Shown: positions 1 through 8,203, counted from the first letter of the stretch. The stretch is DNA of 54,021 bases from Streptomyces lydicus (GCF_000717345.1 NZ_JNZA01000044.1:1-54021); one strand, 5' to 3'. Numbers and translations are program-made. The notes: a model not told the origin generated them from the sequence alone.

Positions 1-260
1 GCCTGATGGCCGACGCCGGCATCACCCCGCAGTCCACCCAGGTCCGCTCCGGCGAGGCCGAACTGAACCGCATCACCGGCGCCCGGACCCCCTCCGGCAC
101 CCCGGTCACCATCGCCGCACCGGTCGTCGAACGTGCCAAGCGCAGCGGCTCCTCCACCCGCGGCCGCCGCAGCCGCCCCGCCCAGGCGCGCCGTGCCGCC
201 GGATCAGCCCGCACCGCGACACCGGCTGCGCGGCAGACCTCCTCGGCCCCGGCCGCCTGA
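1..260 (+). CDS. DEAD/DEAH-box RNA helicase, C-terminal end (5' truncated by window)
   Basis: Only the last ~86 codons are present; the reading frame runs open from the first base and stops at 258-260. The visible stretch includes AGITPQSTQVRSGEAEL and TGARTPSGTPVTI, which I recognise as the tail of Streptomyces DEAD-box RNA helicases, followed by a basic, Ala/Ser/Arg-rich low-complexity end typical of RNA-binding tails. No helicase motif is in view, so the assignment rests on this tail and on its neighbours. It is followed after 61 bp by a CBS-domain gene on the same strand. The role would be ATP-driven RNA unwinding in the cytoplasm. Confidence 0.6.
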   Translation, partial: LMADAGITPQSTQVRSGEAELNRITGARTPSGTPVTIAAPVVERAKRSGSSTRGRRSRPAQARRAAGSARTATPAARQTSSAPAA

Positions 261-321
261 ACCGGTCCCGGACGATCACGCTCGGCCCGTCGGATCACCA
301 TCGTCACGGAGGCTTTCGTTG

Positions 322-711
322 ATGCTGCAGACCTACCCCCAGGCGGACTGCTCCGGCAAGGCAGTCGGTGACGTCATGTCGTCGCCGGGACCACAGGTCG
401 GCGACGACATGATCGTCGACGTCGCCCTGTCCGTCCTCATCGGGGCCCGTGCCGACCACCTCCTCGTCCGTGACGAGGACGGGCGGTGTACGGGCCTGAT
501 CACCCGTTCCCAGATGACAGCCCACCGCCAAAGCTCCTGGTACACCGAGGAGACCCGGTTGCGGGACCTCATCTACGACCGTGGGCCCTTCACTTCGCCC
601 GTGATGTCTGCACACGACGCGGAACGCGCCATGCGTCAACGCGCGCTGCGGGCCTCACCCGTGATCGGTGAGGACGGGCATGCCCTGGGCGTCGTCGTCC
701 TCACCCGTTGA
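322..711 (+). CDS. CBS-domain protein
   Basis: A 129-aa soluble protein with two CBS-type repeats: residues ~12-65 (VGDVMSSPGPQVGDDM, then LLVRDEDGRCTGLITRSQM) and ~85-128 (SPVMSAHDAERAM, then SPVIGEDGHALGVVV). CBS pairs bind adenosyl nucleotides and act as energy sensors; here they form the whole protein, so it is likely a stand-alone regulatory partner. The ATG at 322 is chosen because GGAGG lies at 309-313 with 8 nt spacing; the longer reading frame upstream is Pro/Arg-rich and not credible. It may be co-transcribed with the helicase gene. The partner is unknown. Confidence 0.8.
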   Translation: MLQTYPQADCSGKAVGDVMSSPGPQVGDDMIVDVALSVLIGARADHLLVRDEDGRCTGLITRSQMTAHRQSSWYTEETRLRDLIYDRGPFTSPVMSAHDAERAMRQRALRASPVIGEDGHALGVVVLTR

Positions 712-772
712 TCCCTCTCCCGTCCGGGCCGGCGATCCGTTTCCGGCTTCTCTTCGACCCTGTAGAGGCACT

Positions 773-1081
773 ATGCGCGTCGTCATCGCCCGCTTCCCTT
801 TCGACCTGCTCAAGACCGAGGTGCAGGACGCGATGAAGGGCATCAAAGCCGAACCCGTCACGGGTGAGTCCGTGCTCATCGGCCGCCGCCATTACCCCGT
901 CAAGCAGGTCGGGGAGATCATCACCCGGCAGGACCGCCGGGACTTCTCCGCCGGAGAGGTGACCCGAGCCCTGAGCCGCCTCGGCTTCGCGTGCCGCCCG
1001 GCTGCCGCGCTCGTGCCGCCGACCGCTCTCACCCCACTGCAGACGGCGTCGGCCTTGCTGGGTCACCCGACCCGAGCCTGA
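773..1081 (+). CDS. small conserved protein downstream of the CBS gene
   Basis: A 102-aa soluble, basic protein starting RVVIARFPFDLL, with the middle VLIGRRHYPVKQVGEIITRQDRRDF and a predicted helix-rich end. I recall similar short proteins next to Streptomyces DEAD-box helicase and cold-shock genes, but the function is unknown. The ATG at 773 has a GTAGAGG-like ribosome site at 762-768; it follows the CBS gene by 61 bp on the same strand and may belong to the same transcript. No membrane segment or catalytic motif is visible. The C-terminal ~20 residues are low-complexity Ala/Pro/Thr. Confidence 0.6.
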   Translation: MRVVIARFPFDLLKTEVQDAMKGIKAEPVTGESVLIGRRHYPVKQVGEIITRQDRRDFSAGEVTRALSRLGFACRPAAALVPPTALTPLQTASALLGHPTRA

Positions 1082-1119
1082 CCGGTCCGCGCTGGGCAAG
1101 GAATCCGCGCTGTACGTCA

Positions 1120-1236
1120 CCTCCGCGCCGCGCCCCCTCCGGGGAACTGGCCGCCCTCCAACGCCGAGACGTCGATCTGGAGCGGCGCTTCGTTCAGGTG
1201 AGGCGGGCTCAGGCAGCACCTCAGTCGGGGAAGTTG
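1120..1236 (+). pseudogene. relic of a tyrosine recombinase (integrase)
   Basis: In the forward frame here the translation reads GELAALQRRDVDLERRFVQV and then RRAQAAPQSGKL. This matches the block around catalytic Arg I of phage-type tyrosine integrases; compare GELVGLRWSDVDLDNRVLHV in the intact integrase of this window. The Arg itself is replaced (PSGEL instead of LRRGEL), no start or other catalytic motif flanks it, and the frame decays to low complexity within ~40 codons on either side. It sits 243 bp left of the outermost att copy, on the same strand and side as the live int relative to its att. It is most simply the remains of an older element at the same tRNA. Confidence 0.65.
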
Positions 1237-1407
1237 GTAACGGCCGGCCCCGGCTGCTGTTCGCCGGCCCGAAGGGCGGCCGGCTGCGCCGGCGGCGCCC
1301 AAGGTGGCAGGGAGAGCACCGTGTCGCCCCATGGAGGCCAGATCCACTGATCTGGCACGGCTCCGGCACGGCGGCAACGGCGGCCTGATCCCGACCCGAG
1401 AACGACC

Positions 1408-1449
1408 AAGGCCCAGGCGCCCGGTTCCTCACCGGCCGACCTGGGCCTT
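1408..1449 (-). terminator. terminator-like hairpin beside the outer att copy
   Basis: Perfect 10-bp arms AAGGCCCAGG (1408-1417) and CCTGGGCCTT (1440-1449), extendable to 14 bp with one mismatch. Read on the minus strand it lies just beyond the 3' end of the tRNA-derived repeat. This is the same position as the terminator hairpins beside the two other copies, so it may be the ancestral terminator of tRNA-Arg. Confidence 0.7.
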
Positions 1450-1478
1450 CGTCGTGTTCGTCGCATACGCGGCGCGGG

Positions 1479-1522
1479 GTGCCCCCGGCAAGATTCGAAC
1501 CTGCGACACCCGCTTCAGGAGA
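1479..1522 (-). repeat. outer att copy: degenerate 3' end of tRNA-Arg
   Basis: A 44-bp segment matching the 3' part of tRNA-Arg(CCT) at 18983-19026 except for two substitutions (A for G in the T-loop region, C for T next to the anticodon). It covers the anticodon 3' side, variable region, T-arm and acceptor 3' strand, then diverges into non-tRNA sequence after AGGAGAG. It marks the left border of the integration region, or the junction between two generations of elements. The mismatches suggest it is the oldest of the three copies. Confidence 0.85.
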
Positions 1523-1745
1523 GAGGCTGGGGCGTTTGCTCGTGACCTGCGGCTTCGGCGGGCGAGGTAGCGGGTAGCTCTTCCTCCGGCAGTCGCCGTT
1601 GTTGGCCATGGCTGACCGCTGTAGCTCGCAGGGTTGTGGCACGCGACCTCTTCGTCCCTGCAGCGCGTCCACGCCGCCAGAAGCAACTGGGTGTGAGCGC
1701 TGCCTGGGCACATTAAGTAGAGCTCAGATGGCGCGCGTGCGATCC
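1523..1745. other. non-coding stretch between outer att copy and AIPR gene
   Basis: No credible gene, hairpin or repeat family is visible here. The run of mixed composition between the att copy and the stop codon of the AIPR gene probably holds the 3' end of that transcript. Confidence 0.4.
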
Positions 1746-3797
1746 CTACTCTGACTCGCCGCGAATTCTGTTCGCGATATCGACGAGCGAACCTTGCCCG
1801 GGGACAAACCAACGGCGCGTTCCCTGTACCGCTTTAGGGCCTGATTTATTGGCTTGTTTGAACATCTCCATAACCAACGCGCTGGGAGAATAGCGCTCTC
1901 CATCCCATTCCCACAGGAGTACCCTGCTCCTGCTCCTGCTCACCACCCAAGTCGCCGACCCGCGGCGCTGGTCTTCCGAAAGCCACTCAGTCAACGCGCG
2001 CCGTTCCGGTTCCACAATCGGACGGAACTCAAGTCGGGTACCTTCATCAATGGCCCCCGCATCCACAATTACGGTAACGGCATTCGCTTGGCGTGCTCGC
2101 TTCTCCCTTTCCGTTGCTTCATATTCCGAAGAGAGCTCGGGGGTCGGAGTCCCTGAAAGGATCCCGGAAGCGGCACTTTGTACCACTAGCCCGTAACGTT
2201 GAGCTGTGCGGAATGCTGCGCCGATCTGGCTTCCGGACTCATCCAAGGCGTGCATCGCCCATCGCAGGGCGGCATCCACAGAGGCAGGAATCTGCTTGGC
2301 GATCTTTTCCCATTCACTGTCCGAGCAAGACGACCAGTTCCTATTGCTTTGAAATACAAGATGGGCAATCAGGTGCTGACCCTGCTCGGCGAAGATACTA
2401 GCGCGCCCTTCTAGGTGTTGTTGCTGACGTTCTACCTCTTGCTTCACCTCCCTGAATAGTACAACCGCACGCCAAACCTGACGGGCGTCCTTACTGCGGA
2501 AGATTTTTGGGTAGGTTTCATCCTTCCATAGAAGGGCTGTCTCAGATTTCGCCTGGAAAGAGAACTTGGCTTCCTGGTGTGCACATGCGAGAGCAATCGC
2601 TGCCTCCAGCATGTCGCAGCCGTCGGAGGGTGCCGGAGGAACTTCGCCGCGTTTAATGACGTACTTCTTGTTCAGAGTTACATCGAAGTCGTATCGAAGG
2701 CGGGTTTGAATCTGATCAAGCGCCCTGAAGTCCTGCTCAGCTACGCCATTCTGTGTATTGGTCGCGATGGTGACGCGACGGTCAAAGCTATTAGGGGTCC
2801 CCTTAAGTGGAATAATTCGCACACTGAGGCGTGCGCGCGCTACTGATTCTTTGGAGCGCTCAGCGGCCTCGTGTAGGGACGCTACTGTTTGTGCGCCATT
2901 TACCACGCTGGCGCCTGAGAGTTCTAGATCGCCACGCGGACTCACGTTCAATTGGTCGCACAGTACGGTAATTCCGTTGTGAAAATACCAGAAGTGTTCC
3001 GGTTCGCGCAGTACGGTTTCCACCAGCCCTGCATTGATCTTTGTTAGGCCGAGAGGGAAGCGGATGTTGCGCTGGAAAAGTCGATGGCGGTGTTCGCTGT
3101 ACCAGTGGGCCACTTGATCGGCTGTCAAAGTTCCATAGTATGCCAGGTAGGGCTCATCGTGGTACCGGAAATCTGGCATCCTGGCTGCGAGATCCACCTT
3201 CGGATCATCGAGCCCTGATCTCAAGGCGCTGATGAAGTGGGGGAGCAAAAGTGGCTCGACTCGAAGAATCTCCTGCGGGTCGTTGTAGTCGCTGAGCAGA
3301 TCCTCAAAGTCGCGTTGAATTCCGGCGGACAGTTCCCGATCCCCGGCCAATGCGGGCACGATCGTAATTTGAACTCGAGGGTTGCTTAGGGCGGCATTTA
3401 GATCTGGCGCCAGGGGCTGGAGTTTCTTATTGAATCGATCATATTGGCTATTTACTAGCTTTTTTAGTCCCTCCTTGGCGGCGAAAAGCGCTTTCTGGTC
3501 AAATGTCGCATTGCCTTCCTTGCTCCATTTTGCCTGGATGATCCAGATGTGGGGCGCATCATTGTCGACCGCTACGGCATCAATTCCCTGGTCGTCGAAT
3601 CCATCAATGATGCAGGCTGCGGCTTGTTTCCGGTCAAGGCCAGTAACTTCGAGCACGGCCAGTGCCGCTAGTGCGCGGCTCAAGAAGGCTGTCCGTACGG
3701 AATTAGCGTCCCGGCCCTCCAAGTCGGTCATGTCGATCAGTCCGTCAAACTGTTCGACCAGTGCATTCTCCAGTTGCCTGATTTGCAGGTCCTTCAC
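1746..3797 (-). CDS. AIPR-domain protein with N-terminal nuclease-like motif; candidate phage-defence gene
   Basis: A 683-aa soluble protein. Residues ~63-92 contain DGFDDQGIDAVAV followed by IWIIQAKWS, a D...(Q)xK arrangement like Mrr/PD-(D/E)xK nucleases (D73, K90). Residues ~240-315 carry the AIPR signature: RNIRFPLG, INAGLVETVL, EPEHFWYFHNGITVL, then SGASVVNGAQTVASL. AIPR proteins are linked to abortive infection and phage resistance; the biochemical activity is not settled. The start is GTG at 3797 with GGGGAGG five bases upstream. The gene stands alone between two att copies without an integrase or regulator, and its base composition is visibly less GC-rich than its neighbours, consistent with transfer. 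The C-terminal ~150 residues are not recognised. Confidence 0.85.
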   Translation of the reverse strand: MKDLQIRQLENALVEQFDGLIDMTDLEGRDANSVRTAFLSRALAALAVLEVTGLDRKQAAACIIDGFDDQGIDAVAVDNDAPHIWIIQAKWSKEGNATFDQKALFAAKEGLKKLVNSQYDRFNKKLQPLAPDLNAALSNPRVQITIVPALAGDRELSAGIQRDFEDLLSDYNDPQEILRVEPLLLPHFISALRSGLDDPKVDLAARMPDFRYHDEPYLAYYGTLTADQVAHWYSEHRHRLFQRNIRFPLGLTKINAGLVETVLREPEHFWYFHNGITVLCDQLNVSPRGDLELSGASVVNGAQTVASLHEAAERSKESVARARLSVRIIPLKGTPNSFDRRVTIATNTQNGVAEQDFRALDQIQTRLRYDFDVTLNKKYVIKRGEVPPAPSDGCDMLEAAIALACAHQEAKFSFQAKSETALLWKDETYPKIFRSKDARQVWRAVVLFREVKQEVERQQQHLEGRASIFAEQGQHLIAHLVFQSNRNWSSCSDSEWEKIAKQIPASVDAALRWAMHALDESGSQIGAAFRTAQRYGLVVQSAASGILSGTPTPELSSEYEATEREKRARQANAVTVIVDAGAIDEGTRLEFRPIVEPERRALTEWLSEDQRRGSATWVVSRSRSRVLLWEWDGERYSPSALVMEMFKQANKSGPKAVQGTRRWFVPGQGSLVDIANRIRGESE

Positions 3798-4057
3798 ACT
3801 TGCCTCCCCATGACCTGATGAGCTCTCAGCTTAGAGCGCTGGCGAGCTATGGGCCACCTATTCGGTGTCGCCGAAGCTGCGGAGGGGATGGGTAAACGTA
3901 GGCCGGCGGAACGGCTTTGGGTTGGAGCTGCTTTGGCGCGAGTGATCATGGCCCCGTAAGCTTCCGGCGCGTCGGGCAGTCTGTGGACCTGCCGTCGACG
4001 GCCGCCGTGTCGCGCAGGACCGTAGTGGCACGCGCGTGGCACGGCCTCGAACAAGAC
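3798..4057. other. non-coding stretch upstream of AIPR gene, right end of the inner island
   Basis: No supported gene. It holds the AIPR promoter region and, at 3990-4010, a degenerate copy of the paired GCCGT motif that flanks the AICE core (16 of 21 positions match the AICE arm-type sites). It is 95 bp left of the middle att copy. This may be a relic integrase arm site of the AIPR island, but the match is weak. Confidence 0.35.
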
Positions 4058-4100
4058 GAAGGGCCAGCCTGGAAGGGAATCCCTCCTGAGCTGGCCCTTC
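4058..4100 (-). terminator. terminator hairpin beside the middle att copy
   Basis: Perfect 11-bp arms GAAGGGCCAGC (4058-4068) and GCTGGCCCTTC (4090-4100). On the minus strand the stem is followed by CGTCTTGTT, a U-rich tail. It stands directly beyond the tRNA 3'-end repeat, as a tRNA terminator would. Confidence 0.75.
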
Positions 4101-4105
4101 TCTCT

Positions 4106-4149
4106 GTGCCCCCGGCAGGATTCGAACCTGCGACACCCGCTTTAGGAGA
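4106..4149 (-). repeat. attL-side core copy of the AICE (tRNA-Arg 3' end)
   Basis: A 44-bp direct repeat identical to 18983-19026. Identity breaks exactly after AGGAGA on one side and before GTGCCCCC on the other, so the repeat is the integration core. It includes the complete T-arm and acceptor 3' strand of tRNA-Arg(CCT). Together with the copy in the tRNA it bounds a 14.8 kb AICE. Confidence 0.93.
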
Positions 4150-4244
4150 TCATCCGGGCGTTCCTCTGGTCAGCGATGGGGCTTGCCCGGCTGCTGTGAA
4201 TGGTGTGCGTTCGGTCCTCCCGGTACGGCAACGTGTGCTGGTGT

Positions 4245-4265
4245 TGCCGTCAAAGACTGCCGTCA
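4245..4265. repeat. putative integrase arm-type site, left end of AICE
   Basis: Two GCCGTCA heptamers separated by 6 bp, starting 95 bp inside the left core. The same 21-bp arrangement, with one difference, occurs at 18922-18942, 40 bp inside the right core. A matching pair on both sides of the core is what a tyrosine integrase with an arm-binding N-domain would need. The role is inferred. Confidence 0.55.
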
Positions 4266-4374
4266 CTCCACTGCTGCCGCTGTGGCGGTCTGCCTTGATC
4301 AGTGCTCACCGGCGTGAGCCGCAACTGCCCCCGGATTGGCCGCCATTGTCAGTGGCCCCTGCCAGAATCAGACC

Positions 4375-5181
4375 ATGGCCGCAGCTTCCGCTCCCTTCCA
4401 GGAGATCCTGCAGAACCCGGACAACTACTCCGACGAAGACTTCAATCGCGCTCGCGCTGAGAAGGTGCTCGCAGTCAGTGCGACCCTGCTGCATCAGCGA
4501 GGGCATGAGGACATCGCGGCTCTGCTCGCTCAGGCAGAGACCTGCGACTTGCACTTCCAGGAAGAGGACTGGGGGAAATCGTGGTTCGATGTCGTACTCG
4601 ACTTCGATCACGCCCAGAAGGAGCGCTTCACTGACGAGGTCCAGCAACGCGTCTTGTCTGCGATGCACGAGGTCTCCGAACGGGAGAACTTCGGCCTCCA
4701 GAACCTGCGAGTGCGAGCCATCCTGCCGGAAGTCGATCAGGACTGGCGGGAGCAACTGGCAAGCGGCGGCAAGGCCCGCCCCTCCAACCATGCACGCAAG
4801 GTCCGGGTCGGATCACCTCACCCCCAGGCCGACGGACTGCACTTCACCAACGAGTGGGAGTGGCGTGTCTACGCTGTTCTTCGCGAGCGGCAACTAGGAC
4901 TGCCAGACAACGACACGCTCGGGATACTCCCGCTCGGCGCAATGAAGGTCCGTGATCATGTCTTCGAACCCGATCTATTGATCACCTACCGCGGGTACGC
5001 GGGAGTGATCGAGGTCGACGGCCCACATCACAAGGGCAGGAGTTCTGACGACAAGAGCCGGGAACGCCTCCTGCGTCATGCGGGAGTCAAGTACATCGAC
5101 CGAATCGACGTGCGCGACGCAAGCACCAAGGAAGAGGTCGAGAAGTTCGTTACCGACTTCCTCCGCCATCTCATCGGGTAG
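4375..5181 (+). CDS. PD-(D/E)xK / DUF559-like nuclease-domain protein (AICE cargo)
   Basis: A 268-aa soluble protein. Residues 1-145 form an acidic helical domain I do not recognise. Residues ~155-268 look like a very-short-patch-repair/DUF559-type nuclease fold: acidic residues E160 and E162 in NEWEWRVY, D200 in FEPDLL, then E213-V-D215 in GVIEVDGPHHKGR, followed by DDKSRERLLRHAG and a final strand-helix. In DUF559 proteins this E-x-D replaces the classical E-x-K. The start at 4375 is the first ATG that keeps the acidic domain; no strong ribosome site is seen. It is followed after 208 bp by a membrane-protein gene on the same strand. A defence role is inferred from fold and position only. 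Confidence 0.6.
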   Translation: MAAASAPFQEILQNPDNYSDEDFNRARAEKVLAVSATLLHQRGHEDIAALLAQAETCDLHFQEEDWGKSWFDVVLDFDHAQKERFTDEVQQRVLSAMHEVSERENFGLQNLRVRAILPEVDQDWREQLASGGKARPSNHARKVRVGSPHPQADGLHFTNEWEWRVYAVLRERQLGLPDNDTLGILPLGAMKVRDHVFEPDLLITYRGYAGVIEVDGPHHKGRSSDDKSRERLLRHAGVKYIDRIDVRDASTKEEVEKFVTDFLRHLIG

Positions 5182-5389
5182 GCCGGCCGATAGTCTCACC
5201 GCTCCCGTTCAGGCAGCGAACGGGAGCCTGGCCGCGAACGTTGTCTGATGCGGCACTAGGGCCTGCCTGTCCGACGGGTCGTGTGGGGCCCTGTGGAACC
5301 GAATCGCCATCTCAGCGCGTGCGGTGGGGGGAACATCGGGACACGGAGCGTTCCTCCGTGATCAAGGTGAATCGACGTGGAAGGAAGCC

Positions 5390-6439
5390 ATGACCCGGGG
5401 CGATTTAGGGGCACTCGCGATCACCGCCTGGACGATGTCGCTGTGGGTCGTGATGATGACCGCGACATCGCAGCGGCGGGGCAAACGGACGTTGCTGGAG
5501 CGTGCGCTGTGGAAGCGGGCGATCAAGCGAGCACAAGGACGTCGAGCTGACCTCGCGGAGAAGATCGAAGCAAGTGATCTGGCGACACTGCCCGGTCCAA
5601 CCTTGGACTACGTGCAGCGAGAGGACGTGCTGTTCCAAGCGTCGTCACAAGCGACGACAATCAAGGTGATCACTACGTCCGTACTGGCCTTCAATGCCGG
5701 CGGAGCCCTGTTTGCCGTTGTGATGGGCGGAAGCTCGTACCAGTGGCGCGAGGCGCTCGCATGCGCCTTGCTGGTCGGACCGATCGTCATCACCGTTGGA
5801 CTGAACCTGCTGGCCATGGGGCCGGGTATGCAGCGATGGACAACCGAGGTCGTCTCCACCACGGCGCGACGCTCGTACGAGGCGCTGCTGGCTCCCTTCC
5901 AAACGTCAGGGGCGGAGCCTGAGACTGAGCAGCCCTATCACGCCCCACACATCCCGGCGGTTCGAGCATTGGAAGACTTCGCGCTTTCCCTGGAGAAATA
6001 CGCAGTGAAACGGGCGCTTCCCGATGGCCAGAACCCCATGCCGCAGGTGGTGCGGCAGTACGCTGCGGCAGCGGCACACATACGCACACTCCGGGATGGC
6101 ATCGAACTGGAGCGGGAGGATGGGCGCAAGCAGGCCCTGCTTGAAGTGGAGCGGATGCTCACGGTGCTCGCAGGGCCCAACCTCAGGGACCTCGTTTCAG
6201 TCAACATCGACGACGAGAGCCTGCTAAGCGCCCATCGCGACCGCACGGTAACGCGACGCCGGACGCTCACCCTGGCGATCTTCACATTGGCGCTGGTCGG
6301 GATTGTTACCGCTCTTCTTCTCTCGTCGTCCGCACTTGGCGTCGCTGTCGCCACGGTGGTCACGACATTCGTAGTGGCCTCATGGGGCAAGAACTTCGGC
6401 CTCTCGCCATCTCAAGAGGGCGGCGGGGCAAGCCGCTAA
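5390..6439 (+). CDS. multi-pass membrane protein (AICE cargo), unknown function
   Basis: A 349-aa protein, not recognised. Hydrophobic segments lie at ~8-25, ~95-113, ~122-144, ~292-312 and ~313-333. Between the third and fourth is a ~145-residue charged helical region (EREDGRKQALLEVERML) that is probably cytoplasmic. The ATG at 5390 has GGAAGGA at the right distance; an upstream GTG at 5324 would add a non-hydrophobic tail and lacks a good site. It follows the nuclease-like gene on the same strand and may form a two-gene unit with it. A membrane effector paired with a nuclease is possible, but nothing in the sequence proves it. Confidence 0.6.
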   Translation: MTRGDLGALAITAWTMSLWVVMMTATSQRRGKRTLLERALWKRAIKRAQGRRADLAEKIEASDLATLPGPTLDYVQREDVLFQASSQATTIKVITTSVLAFNAGGALFAVVMGGSSYQWREALACALLVGPIVITVGLNLLAMGPGMQRWTTEVVSTTARRSYEALLAPFQTSGAEPETEQPYHAPHIPAVRALEDFALSLEKYAVKRALPDGQNPMPQVVRQYAAAAAHIRTLRDGIELEREDGRKQALLEVERMLTVLAGPNLRDLVSVNIDDESLLSAHRDRTVTRRRTLTLAIFTLALVGIVTALLLSSSALGVAVATVVTTFVVASWGKNFGLSPSQEGGGASR

Positions 6440-6589
6440 GGGCTGTCCGGCGGGTCTGTCGTCAGCTCGTCCGCACCACGTTCCAGCCCTTTGGTCCCAC
6501 GGGCCGTCCGCAGCGCACCTGCGCATCCCGACCCACACCGAGCAGAGCGAGAGACCGGCGCGATGGTCGTGCGACCCGTCGGACAGGCC

Positions 6590-7117
6590 CTAGGAACCGG
6601 ATTGGGGGGCGGCGCCGAGTCGTACGGGCCGCTGGAACAGGGCCCCAGACCGGCGGTGCGGGAGATCGACGATGCGCAGCAGATCGAAGCCAGTCGCCCG
6701 GTAGTAGCGATGAAGACCGGGGTTGTCTTTCCAGGCGTCGAGCCGCAGATACGCCTTACCTGCGGCCGCCGCCTGCTCGGCTGCCCAGTCCAACAGGGCC
6801 GCGCCGATCTCTTCCCCTGCGGCCTGCCGTCTGACGGCCATGCGGTGCACGTAGAACGCTGAGTCCGGCTGATCGCTGGCGCGCCAGAATTCAGGGTCTG
6901 CGAATTCATCGACCTGAATCGTTGCGATGGGACGCTGATCCCGCAGGGCGAGGAACACTTCACCACGTCGCAGTGCTGCGGTGATCCGGTCGCGGTGCGG
7001 CGGGTATTGCCACTGGTCAATGCCACGATCGGCGAGCCACGTTGAGGCCCCTATCAGCAGCTCTTCCACGTCGGCCAGTTCGTCAGGGCGGGCGGCCCTG
7101 ATCTCCAGGTCGCTCAT
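6590..7117 (-). CDS. GNAT-family N-acetyltransferase
   Basis: A 175-aa GNAT fold: N-terminal IRAARPDELADVEELL, central strand FYVHRMAVRRQAAGEEIGAALLDWA (acetyl-CoA loop, RQAAGEEIG standing for R/QxxGxG/A) and C-terminal GKAYLRLDAWKDNPGLHRYYRATGF. It transfers an acetyl group from acetyl-CoA to an unknown amine. Its ATG overlaps the stop of the upstream GntR gene (7114-7117), so the two are translationally coupled. A GNAT gene in the regulatory operon of an AICE is accessory to the usual pSAM2 scheme. Confidence 0.85.
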   Translation of the reverse strand: MSDLEIRAARPDELADVEELLIGASTWLADRGIDQWQYPPHRDRITAALRRGEVFLALRDQRPIATIQVDEFADPEFWRASDQPDSAFYVHRMAVRRQAAGEEIGAALLDWAAEQAAAAGKAYLRLDAWKDNPGLHRYYRATGFDLLRIVDLPHRRSGALFQRPVRLGAAPQSGS

Positions 7118-7890
7118 GCTTCCTCTTCCGGTACCTCGCGCTGCCGCTCGTAAGAGATCACGTGACGGTCTCCCGGCAAGACTGTGATGGCCACACGCAC
7201 CGGCTTGCCTTCGGCGGTGTGACCGCTGGTGATGTGCTGGGCCACGGGCGTGCCGGGACCGAGGTCGAGTCTCCGGGCCTCATCCGGTGTAGGCATCCGC
7301 ACATACAGCTCATCCAGTGCCCGGACCTGCCGGTACCCCAGCTCCGCCAGCACCTCGTTGGCTCCGCGCCCGATGTCCTCGGGCCGCATGATCTCCGAGT
7401 CGCGCACGATACTCAGCGGGTAGTAGCTGTCGTTGATATTGAACGGCTCTCCGTCCAGGTAGCGGACGCGCTTGCGTACGGCGACCAGGTCACCTGGGCC
7501 CAGATGCAGGCGCTTTGCCACGTCTGCCGGCGGTTCCACGATGGACACTTCGATGACCTGGCGGGGCTCGCGCCCTTCCGCGGAGAACTCGGTCATGAAG
7601 GCGTCCATCTCCGGGGAGTAGGGACGCTTGCGGAACTCTGCTTGCGGCCGGAAGACCATCGGCTGCCGGCGCCGAACGAAGTGCCCTTGCGGACGCGCAG
7701 AGATCACCAGCCCCTCATTGACGAGCATCGCCAGCGCCTTACGCACGGTCTCCCGTGAGACTGCGTACTTCTCCTTCAGCTCCGCCTCGGTCGGCAGCTT
7801 GGCATCAGGCGCAAGCGTGCCGTCCGTGATCTGGTCGCGAAGCGTGTCCGCGATCTGCTGATACATCGGGTTCCGCCCGAGTCGAGTCAC
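7114..7890 (-). CDS. GntR-family (UTRA) regulator of the AICE, KorSA-like
   Basis: A 258-aa protein with an N-terminal winged helix (MYQQIADTLRDQITDG, then LPTEAELKEKYAVSRETVRKAL) and a C-terminal UTRA ligand domain (VRKRVRYLDGEPFNINDSYYPL, then GEVLAELG-like and VAITVLPGDRHVISYE). Proteins of this type in pSAM2-class elements (KorSA) repress transfer genes. I prefer the GTG at 7890: GGGAGG lies seven bases before it, while the ATGs at 7896 and 7905 overlap or precede that site. It is transcribed away from the spd/tra operon, with a palindromic operator candidate (7986-8022) between. Confidence 0.88.
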   Translation of the reverse strand: MTRLGRNPMYQQIADTLRDQITDGTLAPDAKLPTEAELKEKYAVSRETVRKALAMLVNEGLVISARPQGHFVRRRQPMVFRPQAEFRKRPYSPEMDAFMTEFSAEGREPRQVIEVSIVEPPADVAKRLHLGPGDLVAVRKRVRYLDGEPFNINDSYYPLSIVRDSEIMRPEDIGRGANEVLAELGYRQVRALDELYVRMPTPDEARRLDLGPGTPVAQHITSGHTAEGKPVRVAITVLPGDRHVISYERQREVPEEEA

Positions 7891-7985
7891 CGCCATGCCT
7901 CCCATGAAAGCCGCGGCTGAGCTGCATTGTCCAGTCAATGCGGGCAATGCCCTTGACCCTGCCGCTGTGGTTCTGCCAACATCCT

Positions 7986-8022
7986 GACTGTAGCCAATGT
8001 ACAGACAATGGCTACAACAGTC
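7986..8022. promoter_or_regulatory. palindromic operator candidate for the AICE GntR repressor
   Basis: TGTAGCCA (7989-7996) and TGGCTACA (8009-8016) are perfect inverted arms with 12 bp between them; an outer GACTGT/ACAGTC pair (7986-7991, 8017-8022) extends the symmetry. It lies ~100 bp from the GntR start in the divergent control region, where a KorSA-like repressor would control both its own gene and the transfer operon. Confidence 0.55.
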
Positions 8023-8203
8023 CTGGTATTCCTTTGCCGGTTTCCGGGGGTGCTGCAGAGGGCGGAGGACGCTGCAAGTCCGCTAAAGGCCAGGTGGAAC
8101 AGGGTTTCGGCCCGTACTGGCGAGGTGGCCCGGTGACCGCGAGCAACGGCCGGAGAGTGGGGACTTGGTCCCCCTTGCAGTGCATAACCCGTGCCCGAGC
8201 AAC

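Noticed and set aside
4375..6439. Restriction-modification system joining the nuclease-like gene and the AICE methyltransferase
   Set aside because: The genes are 7 kb apart in different operons, and the methyltransferase is coupled to replication genes instead.
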